From: Enterovibrio calviensis DSM 14347
GTDB taxonomy: Bacteria; Pseudomonadota; Gammaproteobacteria; Enterobacterales; Vibrionaceae
Assembly (NCBI RefSeq): GCF_000621165.1
Contig: NZ_JHZA01000001.1
Location: forward strand, 248,001-312,000
Direction: 5' to 3'
Length of the DNA: 64,000 bases
Shown: in pieces, positions 56,287 through 64,000 of the stretch
How the letters are laid out: every line of letters begins with the position of its first letter
How positions within the stretch are numbered: position 1 is the stretch's first letter
The notes under the pieces: generated by a model
What the model saw: only the letters and a program-made list of their open reading frames with translations
Told to the model about the DNA's origin: nothing
The model's database searches: none
Position numbers and translations under genes: made by a program

Positions 56287-58091
56287 GCTGGCGTATCTCC
56301 ATCGTAAAGCCGCTGCAGGTTAACAATAAATTCTGCGCCTCCAGAGGTATGATCTCGCACTTGTAAGCTGCCGCCAAAGCCTTCAATAATTCGACGACAA
56401 ATCGTTAAACCAAGCCCAAGGCCTTCCTTTTTCGTTGTGTAGAAAGGAGAGAAAATGTGCTTTTTGGTGCTGTTATCCATGCCGGGGCCGTTATCCCACA
56501 CATGGATCGACACTCGGTCTAGATGCGTTTCAATGGTCATGCCTATTTGTGCAGAAGGTTGGTTGGCGACTGCTTGAGACGCATTACTTAACAGATTCAG
56601 GATCACCTGCTCAAGTTGAACGGTATCGGCATTCACAATCAGCCCCTGCTCTGGGATCTGGCAATCAATATGGATACCAATTTTGTTGAAGCTAGCCTCA
56701 GACAATTTGATGGATGCATTGACCACATCTTCAATGGCAGCGCGTGATTTGCTGTCACTGTTTTGTTTGCGCGCAAAGATCTTAAATCTTGCAACGATGT
56801 CGGCCACCAAACCTATTAACTCATTCATCGTGGAGAGGTTTCTGTTAACGGCGTCATAGCGCTCTCTTTGCATCAGCTTAATGCTGTTCTCTGTATAGGT
56901 GCGCATGGCAGCAAGAGGTTGGTTGATTTCATGGTTAATACTGGCTGACATTTCCCCTAACATGGCCAGTTTGGCGGCTTGAATTAGCTCTGATTCAGTT
57001 TGGCGCAGCGCTTGTTGCGTCTCTTCATATTGTTGAATACTTTGACGTAATGCGGAGTTGGTTTCTTCAAGGCTGGCGGTACGATCTGCGACCGTTTGTT
57101 CCAGACCATCATTGAGTTTGGCCAGTTTCCTTTGGGTTTTTAAGGTTTGTATCCAAGCGGTGATCACCAAGACAAGAAGCACGTAAAACGTCGCGAAAAG
57201 TAACATGGCTTGGATAACAACAGGCCAAATATGGGTGGTAGGAATAAAACCATAAATCCGCCAGCCAGCACTGCCGAGATCCGTACTTGATAACAAAACG
57301 CGAGATCTATCTTGTGCTTGGATCCCCAAGGACAGGGTAGACAAAGGCTTAAGCGACGCGAGATCGGCGTAATGAGTCAGACTGCTGAGTGATGAATTGC
57401 CATAGCGACGAGAAGCACGGATGGCGTGTTTTTGATTTTCTGTCAGTTTGGCAAGAGATTGGTAGAGCCATTCATCACGTGAACTGTAGAAGACCACACC
57501 GAGTGGGTCGGCAATCAAGTAGTCAAACTTTTGCTGATCCCAAATTCGCTCAATGATTGATAGGTCGACCTTCAGGGTCAACACGCCAGTAATAGCGCCC
57601 TCATCCCAAACGGGATAAGAAAAATAGTAGCCACGTTTATCCGACACGACGCCCAACGCATAATACCGACCTTTGTTGCCTTCCATCGCTTGTTGGAAGT
57701 AAGGACGATAGTTGTAGTTGTGCCCAACGAAACTGGCCTCTTCTTGATGATTACTGGAAGACAGCGTTAAGCCATTGCGATCCATCAAATAGATAACATC
57801 ACTGTTTAAGCGTGTATTCCAATCAGAAAGAAGTTGATGGGTATTTTTAAGAAGACGGTGGCTGTTGGGGACTCTCAATAGCCGCTTTAAGCGCGGGTCA
57901 GCGGAGAGCACGACAGGGATCTCGCTATATCGCGCGAGCTCTGCGGTGAGCTTTTCTTGAAGCTGATAGACATCATTTTCAACGTCATCATTAAGGCGCT
58001 CTTCAACGGATAAGTATGTAACCGTCGCAACTATCGACGCTAAAAGTAAGCCAACGAGAGTGACGATCGTAATAAAAACTTGGCGAGGCAT
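56283..58091 (-). CDS. DctB-like sensor histidine kinase
   Basis: Membrane sensor kinase of 602 residues, DctB type. Helices at about 5-27 and 291-313 enclose a double-Cache/PAS-like periplasmic sensor with the pattern NYRPYFQQAMEGNKGRYYAL and YYFSYPVWDEGAITGVLTLK, typical of C4-dicarboxylate sensors. A coiled coil at 320-390 leads to the HisKA H-box (INHEINQPLAAM, His about 401). The ATPase domain has NLLSNA, DNGPGM, GLGLGL. Its partner is the regulator overlapping its stop. No dicarboxylate transporter gene is in the window, so the signal may be a dicarboxylate or another small molecule. Confidence 0.92.
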   Translation of the reverse strand: MPRQVFITIVTLVGLLLASIVATVTYLSVEERLNDDVENDVYQLQEKLTAELARYSEIPVVLSADPRLKRLLRVPNSHRLLKNTHQLLSDWNTRLNSDVIYLMDRNGLTLSSSNHQEEASFVGHNYNYRPYFQQAMEGNKGRYYALGVVSDKRGYYFSYPVWDEGAITGVLTLKVDLSIIERIWDQQKFDYLIADPLGVVFYSSRDEWLYQSLAKLTENQKHAIRASRRYGNSSLSSLTHYADLASLKPLSTLSLGIQAQDRSRVLLSSTDLGSAGWRIYGFIPTTHIWPVVIQAMLLFATFYVLLVLVITAWIQTLKTQRKLAKLNDGLEQTVADRTASLEETNSALRQSIQQYEETQQALRQTESELIQAAKLAMLGEMSASINHEINQPLAAMRTYTENSIKLMQRERYDAVNRNLSTMNELIGLVADIVARFKIFARKQNSDSKSRAAIEDVVNASIKLSEASFNKIGIHIDCQIPEQGLIVNADTVQLEQVILNLLSNASQAVANQPSAQIGMTIETHLDRVSIHVWDNGPGMDNSTKKHIFSPFYTTKKEGLGLGLTICRRIIEGFGGSLQVRDHTSGGAEFIVNLQRLYDGDTPA

Positions 58092-58211
58092 AGCTTCCCT
58101 GATGAGTGATGGGGCGTTCTGCTAATTGAATACCTATTAATGCCATGAAATTCTCTTGAGAAAAGAGACCAGCCACATCAAAATGATGAAAACAGAAATC
58201 GGAGCACCACA

Positions 58212-58850
58212 ATGGATTTGTATGATATTCGAAGAGAATATAACCAAGGCGGATTGAGACGCAAAGACCTGCCTGAAAACCCTGTTCAATTCTTTGAGCA
58301 CTGGCTCAAACAAGCCATTGACGCGAAGCTTCCCGATCCCACTGCAATGACAGTGGCGACGGTTGACGAAAATGGTCAGCCTTTTCAACGTATTGTATTG
58401 TTGAAGCACGTGGATGATGGCGGCTTTGTTTTTTATACCAATCTCGGTAGCCGCAAGGCAAAACAACTTGCTGATAATGCACGCATTAGTTTGCATTTTC
58501 CTTGGCATCCCTTAGAGCGCCAAGTACACATCACAGGGGTTGCAGAGAAATTAAGCAAGCTAGAAGTGATGAAGTATTTCATGTCACGTCCAAAAGAGAG
58601 CCAGCTTGCAGCGTGGGCAAGTCGTCAAAGCGAGCGCATTACTGCGCGTACTGCGTTAGAAAGTAAGTACATGGAACTCAAACAACAGTTTGAGAAGGGC
58701 GAAGTGCCAGTGCCGACATTTTGGGGAGGCTTTCGTGTTAAACCTTCATCATTTGAGTTCTGGCAAGGTGGCGAGCACCGATTGCATGACAGGTTCGTCT
58801 ATCAAGATGACCAAGATGGGTCATGGGACGTCGAGCGTCTAGCGCCTTAG
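58212..58850 (+). CDS. pdxH: Pyridoxamine 5'-phosphate oxidase
   Basis: FMN-dependent enzyme of 212 residues that makes pyridoxal 5'-phosphate from pyridoxine or pyridoxamine phosphate, last step of vitamin B6 salvage. Typical segments: [20 protein letters not shown] (start), [20 protein letters not shown] (FMN/PLP part), [39 protein letters not shown] and the C-terminal [20 protein letters not shown] motif. Length matches E. coli PdxH (218). It is monocistronic, divergent from the kinase gene and closed by its own terminator. Confidence 0.97.
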   Translation: MDLYDIRREYNQGGLRRKDLPENPVQFFEHWLKQAIDAKLPDPTAMTVATVDENGQPFQRIVLLKHVDDGGFVFYTNLGSRKAKQLADNARISLHFPWHPLERQVHITGVAEKLSKLEVMKYFMSRPKESQLAAWASRQSERITARTALESKYMELKQQFEKGEVPVPTFWGGFRVKPSSFEFWQGGEHRLHDRFVYQDDQDGSWDVERLAP

Positions 58851-58876
58851 CCGCCATTCATTGCCAAATACACAGT

Positions 58877-58904
58877 AAAAAAGCAGCTTAGGCTGCTTTT
58901 TTTG
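58877..58904. terminator. Bidirectional terminator pdxH/vqmA
   Basis: AAAAAAGCAGC-TTAG-GCTGCTTTTTT between convergent genes. Confidence 0.88.
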
Positions 58905-58957
58905 TGCTGGTGAGATGCATAGACGCTGTGAGTGTGCTGGTACCCATTCGGTGGGTA

Positions 58958-59662
58958 TTACTCTGCGATCACGATGGCCATTTGTTTTTTCAGCAAGGAA
59001 TCGGGGATCCTCGAACCTACGCCGAATTCAAGCGCTTTGTCGGCCAATTCGGTTTTCGATGATGCACCGAGTTTTACCCTAAGATTGGCAAAATGATTCT
59101 CGATGGTTTTGACCGACAGCCCTAGCATATCAGCGATAGATTTAGGTTTTTTTCCGTATAGGTGAAGAAAGAGGACTTCAGATTCTCGTGGCGTCAGAGA
59201 TGGGCGTGTTGAGTGCTCTTTCTTGTCATGATGTATTTCATTCTCATTTTCTATGGCTTTGCACAACCACTGTCCTGCCTCCAACATGGCGCTGTTGTTG
59301 ATAGCTTGCCCGTGGAAAAGAATCCCTTTTATATTCCCCTCATCATCGTACCAAGGCACTTTCGTGAAAATATGCGCACGCCACTGACCATCTGGGTAGG
59401 GATGGACATTTAAAATGCGCATGCAGCGCTCGGTTTCCATGACTTGAGTGTCTTGCCGTTGGAAAACGTCAGCAAAAACAGAGAGAGAATCTGAAAATTC
59501 AGTGCCTTTTTTACCAATAAGAGCATCAGGAGAACTGGCACCAACAAGCGTAGAAAACTCGTTGTTGACGTAAACAAAGCAAGAATGGGTGTCTTTACAT
59601 CCCCAGCATCCTGGCATTTGTTCAAACACGGAAGCTAGCGGTGGGAGAGAGAGGTTTTTCAT
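58958..59662 (-). CDS. vqmA: VqmA, DPO-responsive LuxR-type regulator
   Basis: Quorum-sensing receptor and transcription factor of 234 residues. PAS domain at about residues 5-120, LuxR-type helix-turn-helix at about 160-220. Distinctive stretches MPGCWGCKDTHSCFVYVNNE, HPYPDGQWRAHIFTKVPW and ESEVLFLHLYGKKPKSIA agree with V. cholerae VqmA as I remember it, including the HIFTK region near the ligand pocket. VqmA binds 3,5-dimethylpyrazin-2-ol and activates the small RNA VqmR. The ATG at 59662 fits the start of homologues (MKNLSLPP); the frame extends to 59689 without a ribosome binding site. A small RNA with a terminator lies directly upstream, as in V. cholerae. Confidence 0.88.
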   Translation of the reverse strand: MKNLSLPPLASVFEQMPGCWGCKDTHSCFVYVNNEFSTLVGASSPDALIGKKGTEFSDSLSVFADVFQRQDTQVMETERCMRILNVHPYPDGQWRAHIFTKVPWYDDEGNIKGILFHGQAINNSAMLEAGQWLCKAIENENEIHHDKKEHSTRPSLTPRESEVLFLHLYGKKPKSIADMLGLSVKTIENHFANLRVKLGASSKTELADKALEFGVGSRIPDSLLKKQMAIVIAE

Positions 59663-59751
59663 AACGCGACTAGATATACGCCTTAACATTAAGTGTATTG
59701 TAATTTCTTACATTTAGTTGCAAATGTATCATATTTTGGGCTTTTTAGGCG

Positions 59752-59778
59752 AAAAAAAACCGGCTCGTAGAAGCCGGT
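59752..59778 (-). terminator. vqmR terminator
   Basis: ACCGGC/GCCGGT stem followed by eight T residues on the minus strand. Confidence 0.85.
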
Positions 59779-59900
59779 AAAGACAAGATCACAGCGACTA
59801 AGCACTGAGTCTTGTACGACGTGTAGAAGAGCCACTTATTTTCTTGTTATCAGCGTAATAACGTCGATAAATAAGTGGGACACCGAGGTAAATTCAGTGT
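59752..59900 (-). ncRNA. vqmR: VqmR small RNA (5' end estimated)
   Basis: Read on the minus strand, this stretch folds into three hairpins. The first is CCACTTATTT facing AAATAAGTGG with an inner GTTAT/ATAAC pair. The second is ACAAGA...CAG facing CTG...TCTTGT. The third is the terminator. It is directly upstream of vqmA, on the same strand and about 90 bases from it, the position of VqmR in V. cholerae, where VqmR represses biofilm and other genes. I have not aligned it to known VqmR, and the 5' end is a guess. Confidence 0.65.
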
Positions 59901-59968
59901 TTAAACAGATACATACTGCAATATGTTCTGTTCGCGAATGACTATACAGAGTTACTAGAAAGTCGGAC

Positions 59969-59986
59969 AGGGGGGGAATGGACTAG
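59969..59986. promoter_or_regulatory. Possible VqmA box half-site
   Basis: AGGGGGGG followed by AATGGACTAG. The left half equals the AGGGGGG half of the VqmA palindrome known from V. cholerae, while the right half is degenerate. It lies about 70-85 bases upstream of the assumed vqmR start. Confidence 0.4.
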
Positions 59987-60083
59987 TTTGCATTTAATTG
60001 ATTAATTTGTTTTTAACTAGAGATCAAGATCGCGATTGGGTGTCTTGTTATTCGTGCCTGAGAGAGCATGTTGATTACAAAAG

Positions 60084-60113
60084 AAAAGCCCGTCACACAT
60101 TGAGACGGGCTTT
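60084..60113 (-). terminator. Terminator of the PEGA/SUMF1-like gene
   Basis: AAAGCCCGTC/GACGGGCTTT hairpin with a T run on the minus strand. Confidence 0.85.
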
Positions 60114-60140
60114 CATCAATCATTGAGTCATAGCGAGAGA

Positions 60141-61979
60141 CTAGATATTTCTAACCACTCGGAATCCCAAATAATTCGCGCTGAGGTCGGACTTCAGTTC
60201 CAAGCGTTCTGAGACGCGTGCGCTGCTTGGAGAAAAGCTCCATGCGCCGCCACGAGCTACGGGTGCTTGGCTTTCTGCCCACTCCCACACATTCCCTGCG
60301 GTGTCGTAAACGCCGAATGGGTTAGCTGGGAAACTGCCAACGGGCGACGTACTTCTGTTTGACCAAGCGGTACCGCTCCAACCTGTGTTAGCGTTGCCAA
60401 CACCGATGTCGTTGCCCCACCAAAAATCTGATGCGCTACCAGCACGTGCTGCAACTTCCCACTGAACTTCAGAAGGCAGTGCGTAGTTAAAGCCAGTTTG
60501 CTTGCTTAGCCACGAAGAATAGGTGACTGCATCTTGACGAGTAATACAAACAACAGGGGAGTTGTCTGCTTGGTCAAAGCCCGGCTTGCGCCAGTTATGA
60601 TTGAGTAGCTGTTTAGGCTCGCCATTGACAAGAGAGGTACAACCTTGACCTTCTTCTGCTTCCGTCACATAGCCGGTTGCAGCAACAAACTCACCAAACT
60701 GCTTCACCGTGACTGGCGTTGCAGCGATAGAGAAGGGCTGATCGACCACCACAGGCTGCTTGGCTTCAAAACCAACGTTATATTGGCCTGCGCCGATAAC
60801 GACCATTTTCGGTGCCTGACGGTTGTTGGTTAGCTTGTCAGCGAATCGCTTTCCCGGTTTTGGGCGGTTCTCCTGCTCTCTGAGGCTGGCCCATACAACG
60901 GAATCTTTGTTCATGTTCATTTGACGGCTATAAGGTTCGAACCCTGGCTTTTCCACTGTCAGTTGATGTTGGCCCGCAGGCAACATGATTTCCACAGGGG
61001 TAGATCCGTAGGTAACGCCGTTAATGGTGACATTGTCTTCAAAGCGATTTGAGCGAATTTTGACGTTAACCCAACGTTTAGCTTGCTGCTTTGGTGTCGC
61101 TTTTGCAGCAGTAAATGATTTATCAACACAGTAACGCTCTGCAAAATCAAGCAACTTACACGCAGCGTTGTCATCAGGCTTGCTGCGCATTTCCGCTTGC
61201 AAGCGCGTGATGTAACGGTTGTTACCGCTAAATCCGCTGTCCACCACGTTGCTGTTCATTACGTGAATGTTGAACGAGACACGGTTGGCATTCAGCTTGG
61301 CTGTCGAAGATTCCGTTACTTTGTCTAAAACGTGTGATTGAAAGGTGTTAACGGCTTTTTGCATGGTCAGGGTTTTACCCTGATTGGAACATGCAGCTAA
61401 CGTCATCGACTCGCTACACGTAATGGTGTGAACCACTTCGATGGTATCGGCAAACGTCAGTTCTTGACGAAGGCGCTTCACACGCGCTTCTTTCTTCGAC
61501 TCTTGTAAGTTTTCAAGCGAGCTCACCAACAATTGTTTCTGGCGGTTTTCGCCTTCGACAATGCGCTGTTGTTCGGCGACGGCTTGATCATTACTCAGCG
61601 TCAAAGTTTGATTTTCTTTTACCGCTTTCCATGCAGCTTGGTAATCATCTTTATACTGCGTGAGATCGGTGTCAGGATTTTCAATGAGGCGACGGAATTG
61701 TTCGTCTAGACGCTCTTGCGCCATTGTCCGTCTTTTTTCCAAATCAATCGCTTTAGTCGCCAAATTTTCACGTTCGGAGAGTAAAGCGTCCAGTCTATCT
61801 CTTTGCGTCTGGAGGTTTTCAGCATGAGAGCCGATTTCACTTCTTTTATCTGCTAGCTTTTGTTCCAGAGCAACGACCGGGTCATTGGTTGCTACATTGG
61901 TTTCATTGGCAAGCGATTGACCACTAAGAAGAATCGGCGTTAGCGCGAAGACCAACGCGGTGATGCGATTACTTTTCAT
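60141..61979 (-). CDS. Exported coiled-coil/PEGA/SUMF1-like protein
   Basis: Exported protein of 612 residues. Signal peptide about residues 1-25 (MKSNRITALVFALTPILLSG). Coiled coil at about 35-175 (many Gln, Glu, Arg). A middle domain with six Cys (CSESMTLAACS, AACKLLDFAERYC) follows, then a PEGA-like domain about 300-360 (VTINGVTYGSTPVEIMLPAG, HQLTVEKPGFEPY). The C-terminal SUMF1/FGE-type domain covers about 395-610 (TPVTVKQFGEF, LPSEVQWEVAARAG, FGVYDTAGNVWEW, GFRVVRN). The Cys pair that makes formylglycine in true FGE is not present in the RGGAWSFSPSSARVSE segment, so it is probably a binding or structural protein. The start at 61979 has AAGGGA three to four bases upstream. It is monocistronic. 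Confidence 0.82.
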   Translation of the reverse strand: MKSNRITALVFALTPILLSGQSLANETNVATNDPVVALEQKLADKRSEIGSHAENLQTQRDRLDALLSERENLATKAIDLEKRRTMAQERLDEQFRRLIENPDTDLTQYKDDYQAAWKAVKENQTLTLSNDQAVAEQQRIVEGENRQKQLLVSSLENLQESKKEARVKRLRQELTFADTIEVVHTITCSESMTLAACSNQGKTLTMQKAVNTFQSHVLDKVTESSTAKLNANRVSFNIHVMNSNVVDSGFSGNNRYITRLQAEMRSKPDDNAACKLLDFAERYCVDKSFTAAKATPKQQAKRWVNVKIRSNRFEDNVTINGVTYGSTPVEIMLPAGQHQLTVEKPGFEPYSRQMNMNKDSVVWASLREQENRPKPGKRFADKLTNNRQAPKMVVIGAGQYNVGFEAKQPVVVDQPFSIAATPVTVKQFGEFVAATGYVTEAEEGQGCTSLVNGEPKQLLNHNWRKPGFDQADNSPVVCITRQDAVTYSSWLSKQTGFNYALPSEVQWEVAARAGSASDFWWGNDIGVGNANTGWSGTAWSNRSTSPVGSFPANPFGVYDTAGNVWEWAESQAPVARGGAWSFSPSSARVSERLELKSDLSANYLGFRVVRNI

Positions 61980-62027
61980 ATGTCCCTTGCGTATTCTCAG
62001 AATTTCAATAGAAAAGCGTTGTCCCAA

Positions 62028-62641
62028 ATAGCTAGATTAACACGTCAGTGTCATTTAGCTCGTCCATGTTACTAATTATTTGATGCTTATCGTTATTAAT
62101 CAATATCTATATTTTGATAAACAACTCAATAATTAACGGTGACATTTAGTTGACGCCAAAAATATAACGCGTTAACTGCTTAATGAAATAGAAATAATGG
62201 CGAGTTTGACGTTCAATTATTATTTAGCGTCATATTATTGACGACGTGGAAAATAATTTTAATTCCGCGGGTAGGTTAACGACACAATGAAACAGTGAGG
62301 ATCGCTTTCATCGGAACGATGATCATGAAGGGATCTTGCGTGTATTGATTCGAAAGCATGATCAAGCGTTGTAAAACCTACAGAATCAGTGGCCGACTGA
62401 TATTAAGTTATTAATTTACAGTTACTTATGTGTATTTTCGTGAAGTGCAGAGTATATGGGTGTTCTTGTCTACCTTGATCAAACTCGCGCTTTCGTTGAG
62501 ATCATGCACAAAAATCGAGTCGAAATGACATTGCCCGTAGTTTACGCATCTCTTGATCATCTTTCCGTGGTGATTTTGCTTCTCGTTTTTATGTGATGCG
62601 TGGCAGAATGACAAGTTGTTAAGTCACCTATCATTATATCT
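62028..62641. other. Intergenic region with distal RctB-site cluster
   Basis: About 610 bases without a gene. The first 250 are AT-rich and should contain the promoter of the exported-protein gene. The rest holds an iteron and 39-mer-like cluster, described separately. A 62-codon minus frame at 62426-62614 overlaps it and is not protein-like. Confidence 0.7.
62319..62567. repeat. Distal cluster of RctB iterons with 39-mer-like element
   Basis: ATGATCA words at 62319-62325 and 62358-62364 (preceded by CGAAAGC), TGATCAA at 62476, a weaker GAGATCATG near 62499 and TGATCAT at 62554-62560. The last is followed by CTTTCCG, so on the minus strand it reads CGGAAAGATGATCA, exactly like an ori2 iteron. 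An overlapping 39-mer-like element (62535-62567) starts CCGTAGTTTACGCATC and ends CATCTTTCCG. V. cholerae chromosome II is known to have an extra RctB-binding cluster of this kind away from its origin. Confidence 0.75.
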
Positions 62642-63415
62642 ATGGCATCTGAATTTAAGCACTCGCAAGTCATGGCTCTTCCCAATCATCCGTCGTTGCA
62701 TGCGCACGACTACCGTCAGGTTGTGATTGGGTTGCAAGGCCAAACAGAGTTTGAGCTTTCTGGGCGCGGCAGTCTTGTCGGGCCGGGTCAAGGATGTCTG
62801 GTGTCTGAGTCAGAGCTTCATGCGTTTTCCGGCGTAGGGCACAATGAAATCCTGGTGATAAACCTTCCCGAGCCTCTGTTGTTGGGGGAGCTAAGCATGA
62901 AACAGAAAGTCGATACGCTGTTTGCAAGAGAAGCGTACTTCCAATTGGATAGCCAAGCACAAACCTTAGTGAAGGCGCTGACCGCTGAAATGGTGGCAAA
63001 TCCAAATGACAAGCTGTTGGGGCGCGCCTGTGCCGATACCTTGTTGTGTGTGATGGAACGACATTTTCGTGACCAACTCGCTCCGCGCCGTCATGGGCAT
63101 CGCTTGAATATGGATATTATTGATCTCTATATTCGACAACACATCAGTCGCAAGATCAGCGTGGCACAAATGGCAGGCTCGGTATTTTTGGCCGAAAGTC
63201 AGTTCCACCAGCTGTTTAAGACACAAGTGGGTATGACCCCGCATCAATACGTTTTGATGCGACGTTTTGAGCTTGCACAAGAATTGTTACGCTCCAGCGA
63301 ACTGAATCTCACGCAGATCTCAGACAGCTGTGGTTTTGCTTCTCAGAGCGGATTCACCTCTGCATTTTCTCGCCAGTTTGGCATTTCCCCTTCTCGCTTC
63401 CGCCAGCAAGACTGA
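62642..63415 (+). CDS. AraC-family transcriptional regulator
   Basis: AraC/XylS-type regulator of 257 residues. The N-terminal half is a cupin-like sensing domain (HAHDYRQVVIGLQGQTEFEL, LVGPGQGCLVSESELHAFSG). The C-terminal ~100 residues hold the two helix-turn-helix motifs (ISVAQMAGSVFLAESQFHQL, QISDSCGFASQSGFTSAFSR, then FGISPSRFR). It stands directly upstream of putA on the same strand, so it may control proline use, as the AraC-type PutR does in some Vibrio species (from memory). No strong ribosome binding site precedes either ATG (62642 or 62672), so the start is uncertain. Confidence 0.88.
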   Translation: MASEFKHSQVMALPNHPSLHAHDYRQVVIGLQGQTEFELSGRGSLVGPGQGCLVSESELHAFSGVGHNEILVINLPEPLLLGELSMKQKVDTLFAREAYFQLDSQAQTLVKALTAEMVANPNDKLLGRACADTLLCVMERHFRDQLAPRRHGHRLNMDIIDLYIRQHISRKISVAQMAGSVFLAESQFHQLFKTQVGMTPHQYVLMRRFELAQELLRSSELNLTQISDSCGFASQSGFTSAFSRQFGISPSRFRQQD

Positions 63416-63617
63416 TCTAAATCAAGAGATATGAAACAAATTGTTATCAGGCAACAGAAGCTGCGGTTCTCTGTTTGTTAATGATCGGAGTTTTTTGCAA
63501 TAATGCCGCAGAATTTTGAAAGACTCCGCATCGCATCCTACCTAGAATCGGTCGTTAATCTAACATATTAGTAACATATGCCACTGTGTTGTGGTCATAG
63601 GAGAGAGGAATCTGCTT

Positions 63618-64000
63618 ATGTTGAAAGCGACCGATGTGTTGTTGCCAAGCTATCTTGAGCAGTCAACAAAGGAACTGTGGGCGTCAATTTCGTCGCACTA
63701 TTGCGTGGATGAAAGTGAGCTGTTGGAATCATTGATTCCTTTGGCGACGCCTTCAGCGCAAGAGCGTGATGAAGCACAATCGCGCGCCGCCGAGTTGATC
63801 GAACGTGTAAGAGCGGACAAAAAAGCCGTTCAGATGATCGATGCCCTGTTGCTTGAATACAGTCTTGATACCCGCGAAGGCATCTTGCTGATGTGTTTGG
63901 CTGAAGCGCTAATGCGCGTGCCAGACGCGAAGACGGCAGATGCTCTAATCCGTGACAAACTCGGCGTGGCAGATTGGAAAGCGCACCTTAAAGGGTCGGA
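63618..64000 (+). CDS. putA: Proline utilisation protein PutA, N-terminal part (runs off the window)
   Basis: The first 127 codons of a gene cut by the right edge. It begins MLKATDVLLPSYLEQSTKEL and continues with KAVQMIDALLLEYSLDTREG and ILLMCLAEALMRVPDAKTAD. These are the arm and helical N-terminal segments of bifunctional PutA, which oxidises proline to glutamate through FAD-dependent proline dehydrogenase and the aldehyde dehydrogenase. GAGAGAGGAA stands seven bases before the ATG. It follows an AraC-type regulator by 200 bases, where the promoter should lie. The rest, including both catalytic domains, is outside the window. Confidence 0.9.
   Translation, partial: MLKATDVLLPSYLEQSTKELWASISSHYCVDESELLESLIPLATPSAQERDEAQSRAAELIERVRADKKAVQMIDALLLEYSLDTREGILLMCLAEALMRVPDAKTADALIRDKLGVADWKAHLKGS

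Overview
The window comes from the second chromosome of a member of the Vibrionaceae (Vibrio, Grimontia, Enterovibrio or a close relative). It carries the whole chromosome II replication and partition locus: the initiator RctB, an origin full of GATC-containing iterons with a perfect DnaA box, the ParA2/ParB2 partition genes, and four parS2-type palindromes. The VqmA/VqmR quorum-sensing pair, a torECA operon and putA at the right edge fit the same family. I cannot name the species from sequence alone.

Layout. 0-5.4 kb is AT-rich and gene-poor. It holds a small hypothetical gene, a small membrane protein, a HEPN-like/zinc-ribbon protein and an unrecognised 443-residue protein, and looks like an accessory island. 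5.6-10 kb holds an SDR oxidoreductase divergent from a LysR regulator, and an EamA exporter divergent from a second LysR regulator. 10.1-16.4 kb holds a secreted protein coupled to a large multi-HAMP chemoreceptor, then a soluble chemoreceptor with four tandem PAS domains. 16.5-19.3 kb holds a 2OG-Fe(II) oxygenase, a GNAT acetyltransferase and a globin, among palindromic repeats. 19.4-25.2 kb is the TMAO respiration operon torECA preceded by a four-PAS energy-taxis-type receptor. 25.5-28.9 kb holds a GH13 protein that lacks its general acid/base Glu and a double-CDGSH/glutamate-synthase fusion. 28.9-35.2 kb is an alpha-glucoside or trehalose-type ABC import operon with its own GH13 glucosidase. 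35.6-41.2 kb is rctB, ori2, parA2 and parB2. 41.3-46.6 kb holds tmcA, a PHP hydrolase, a PilZ-like protein and a DUF342/FapA protein. 46.7-54.8 kb is a complete Lap-type adhesin secretion and control operon (lapC, lapE, an OmpA-like gene, lapG, lapD, lapB) without the giant adhesin. 55.0-58.1 kb is a DctB/DctD-like two-component pair whose regulator has lost GAFTGA. 58.2-64 kb holds pdxH, vqmA with upstream vqmR, a PEGA/SUMF1-like exported protein, a distal RctB-site cluster, an AraC regulator and the start of putA.

How it fits together. Replication control appears to use three kinds of site: regularly spaced iterons, 29/39-mer-like elements around ori2, and a second iteron cluster about 24 kb away at 62.3-62.6 kb. 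Partition sites are spread over about 21 kb on both sides of parAB. Much of the rest concerns sensing and surface behaviour: three chemoreceptors, c-di-GMP-linked LapD/LapG and PilZ proteins, and DPO quorum sensing through VqmA. Alternative respiration (torECA) and sugar uptake make up the metabolic part. No rRNA, tRNA, CRISPR array, prophage or insertion sequence was recognised.
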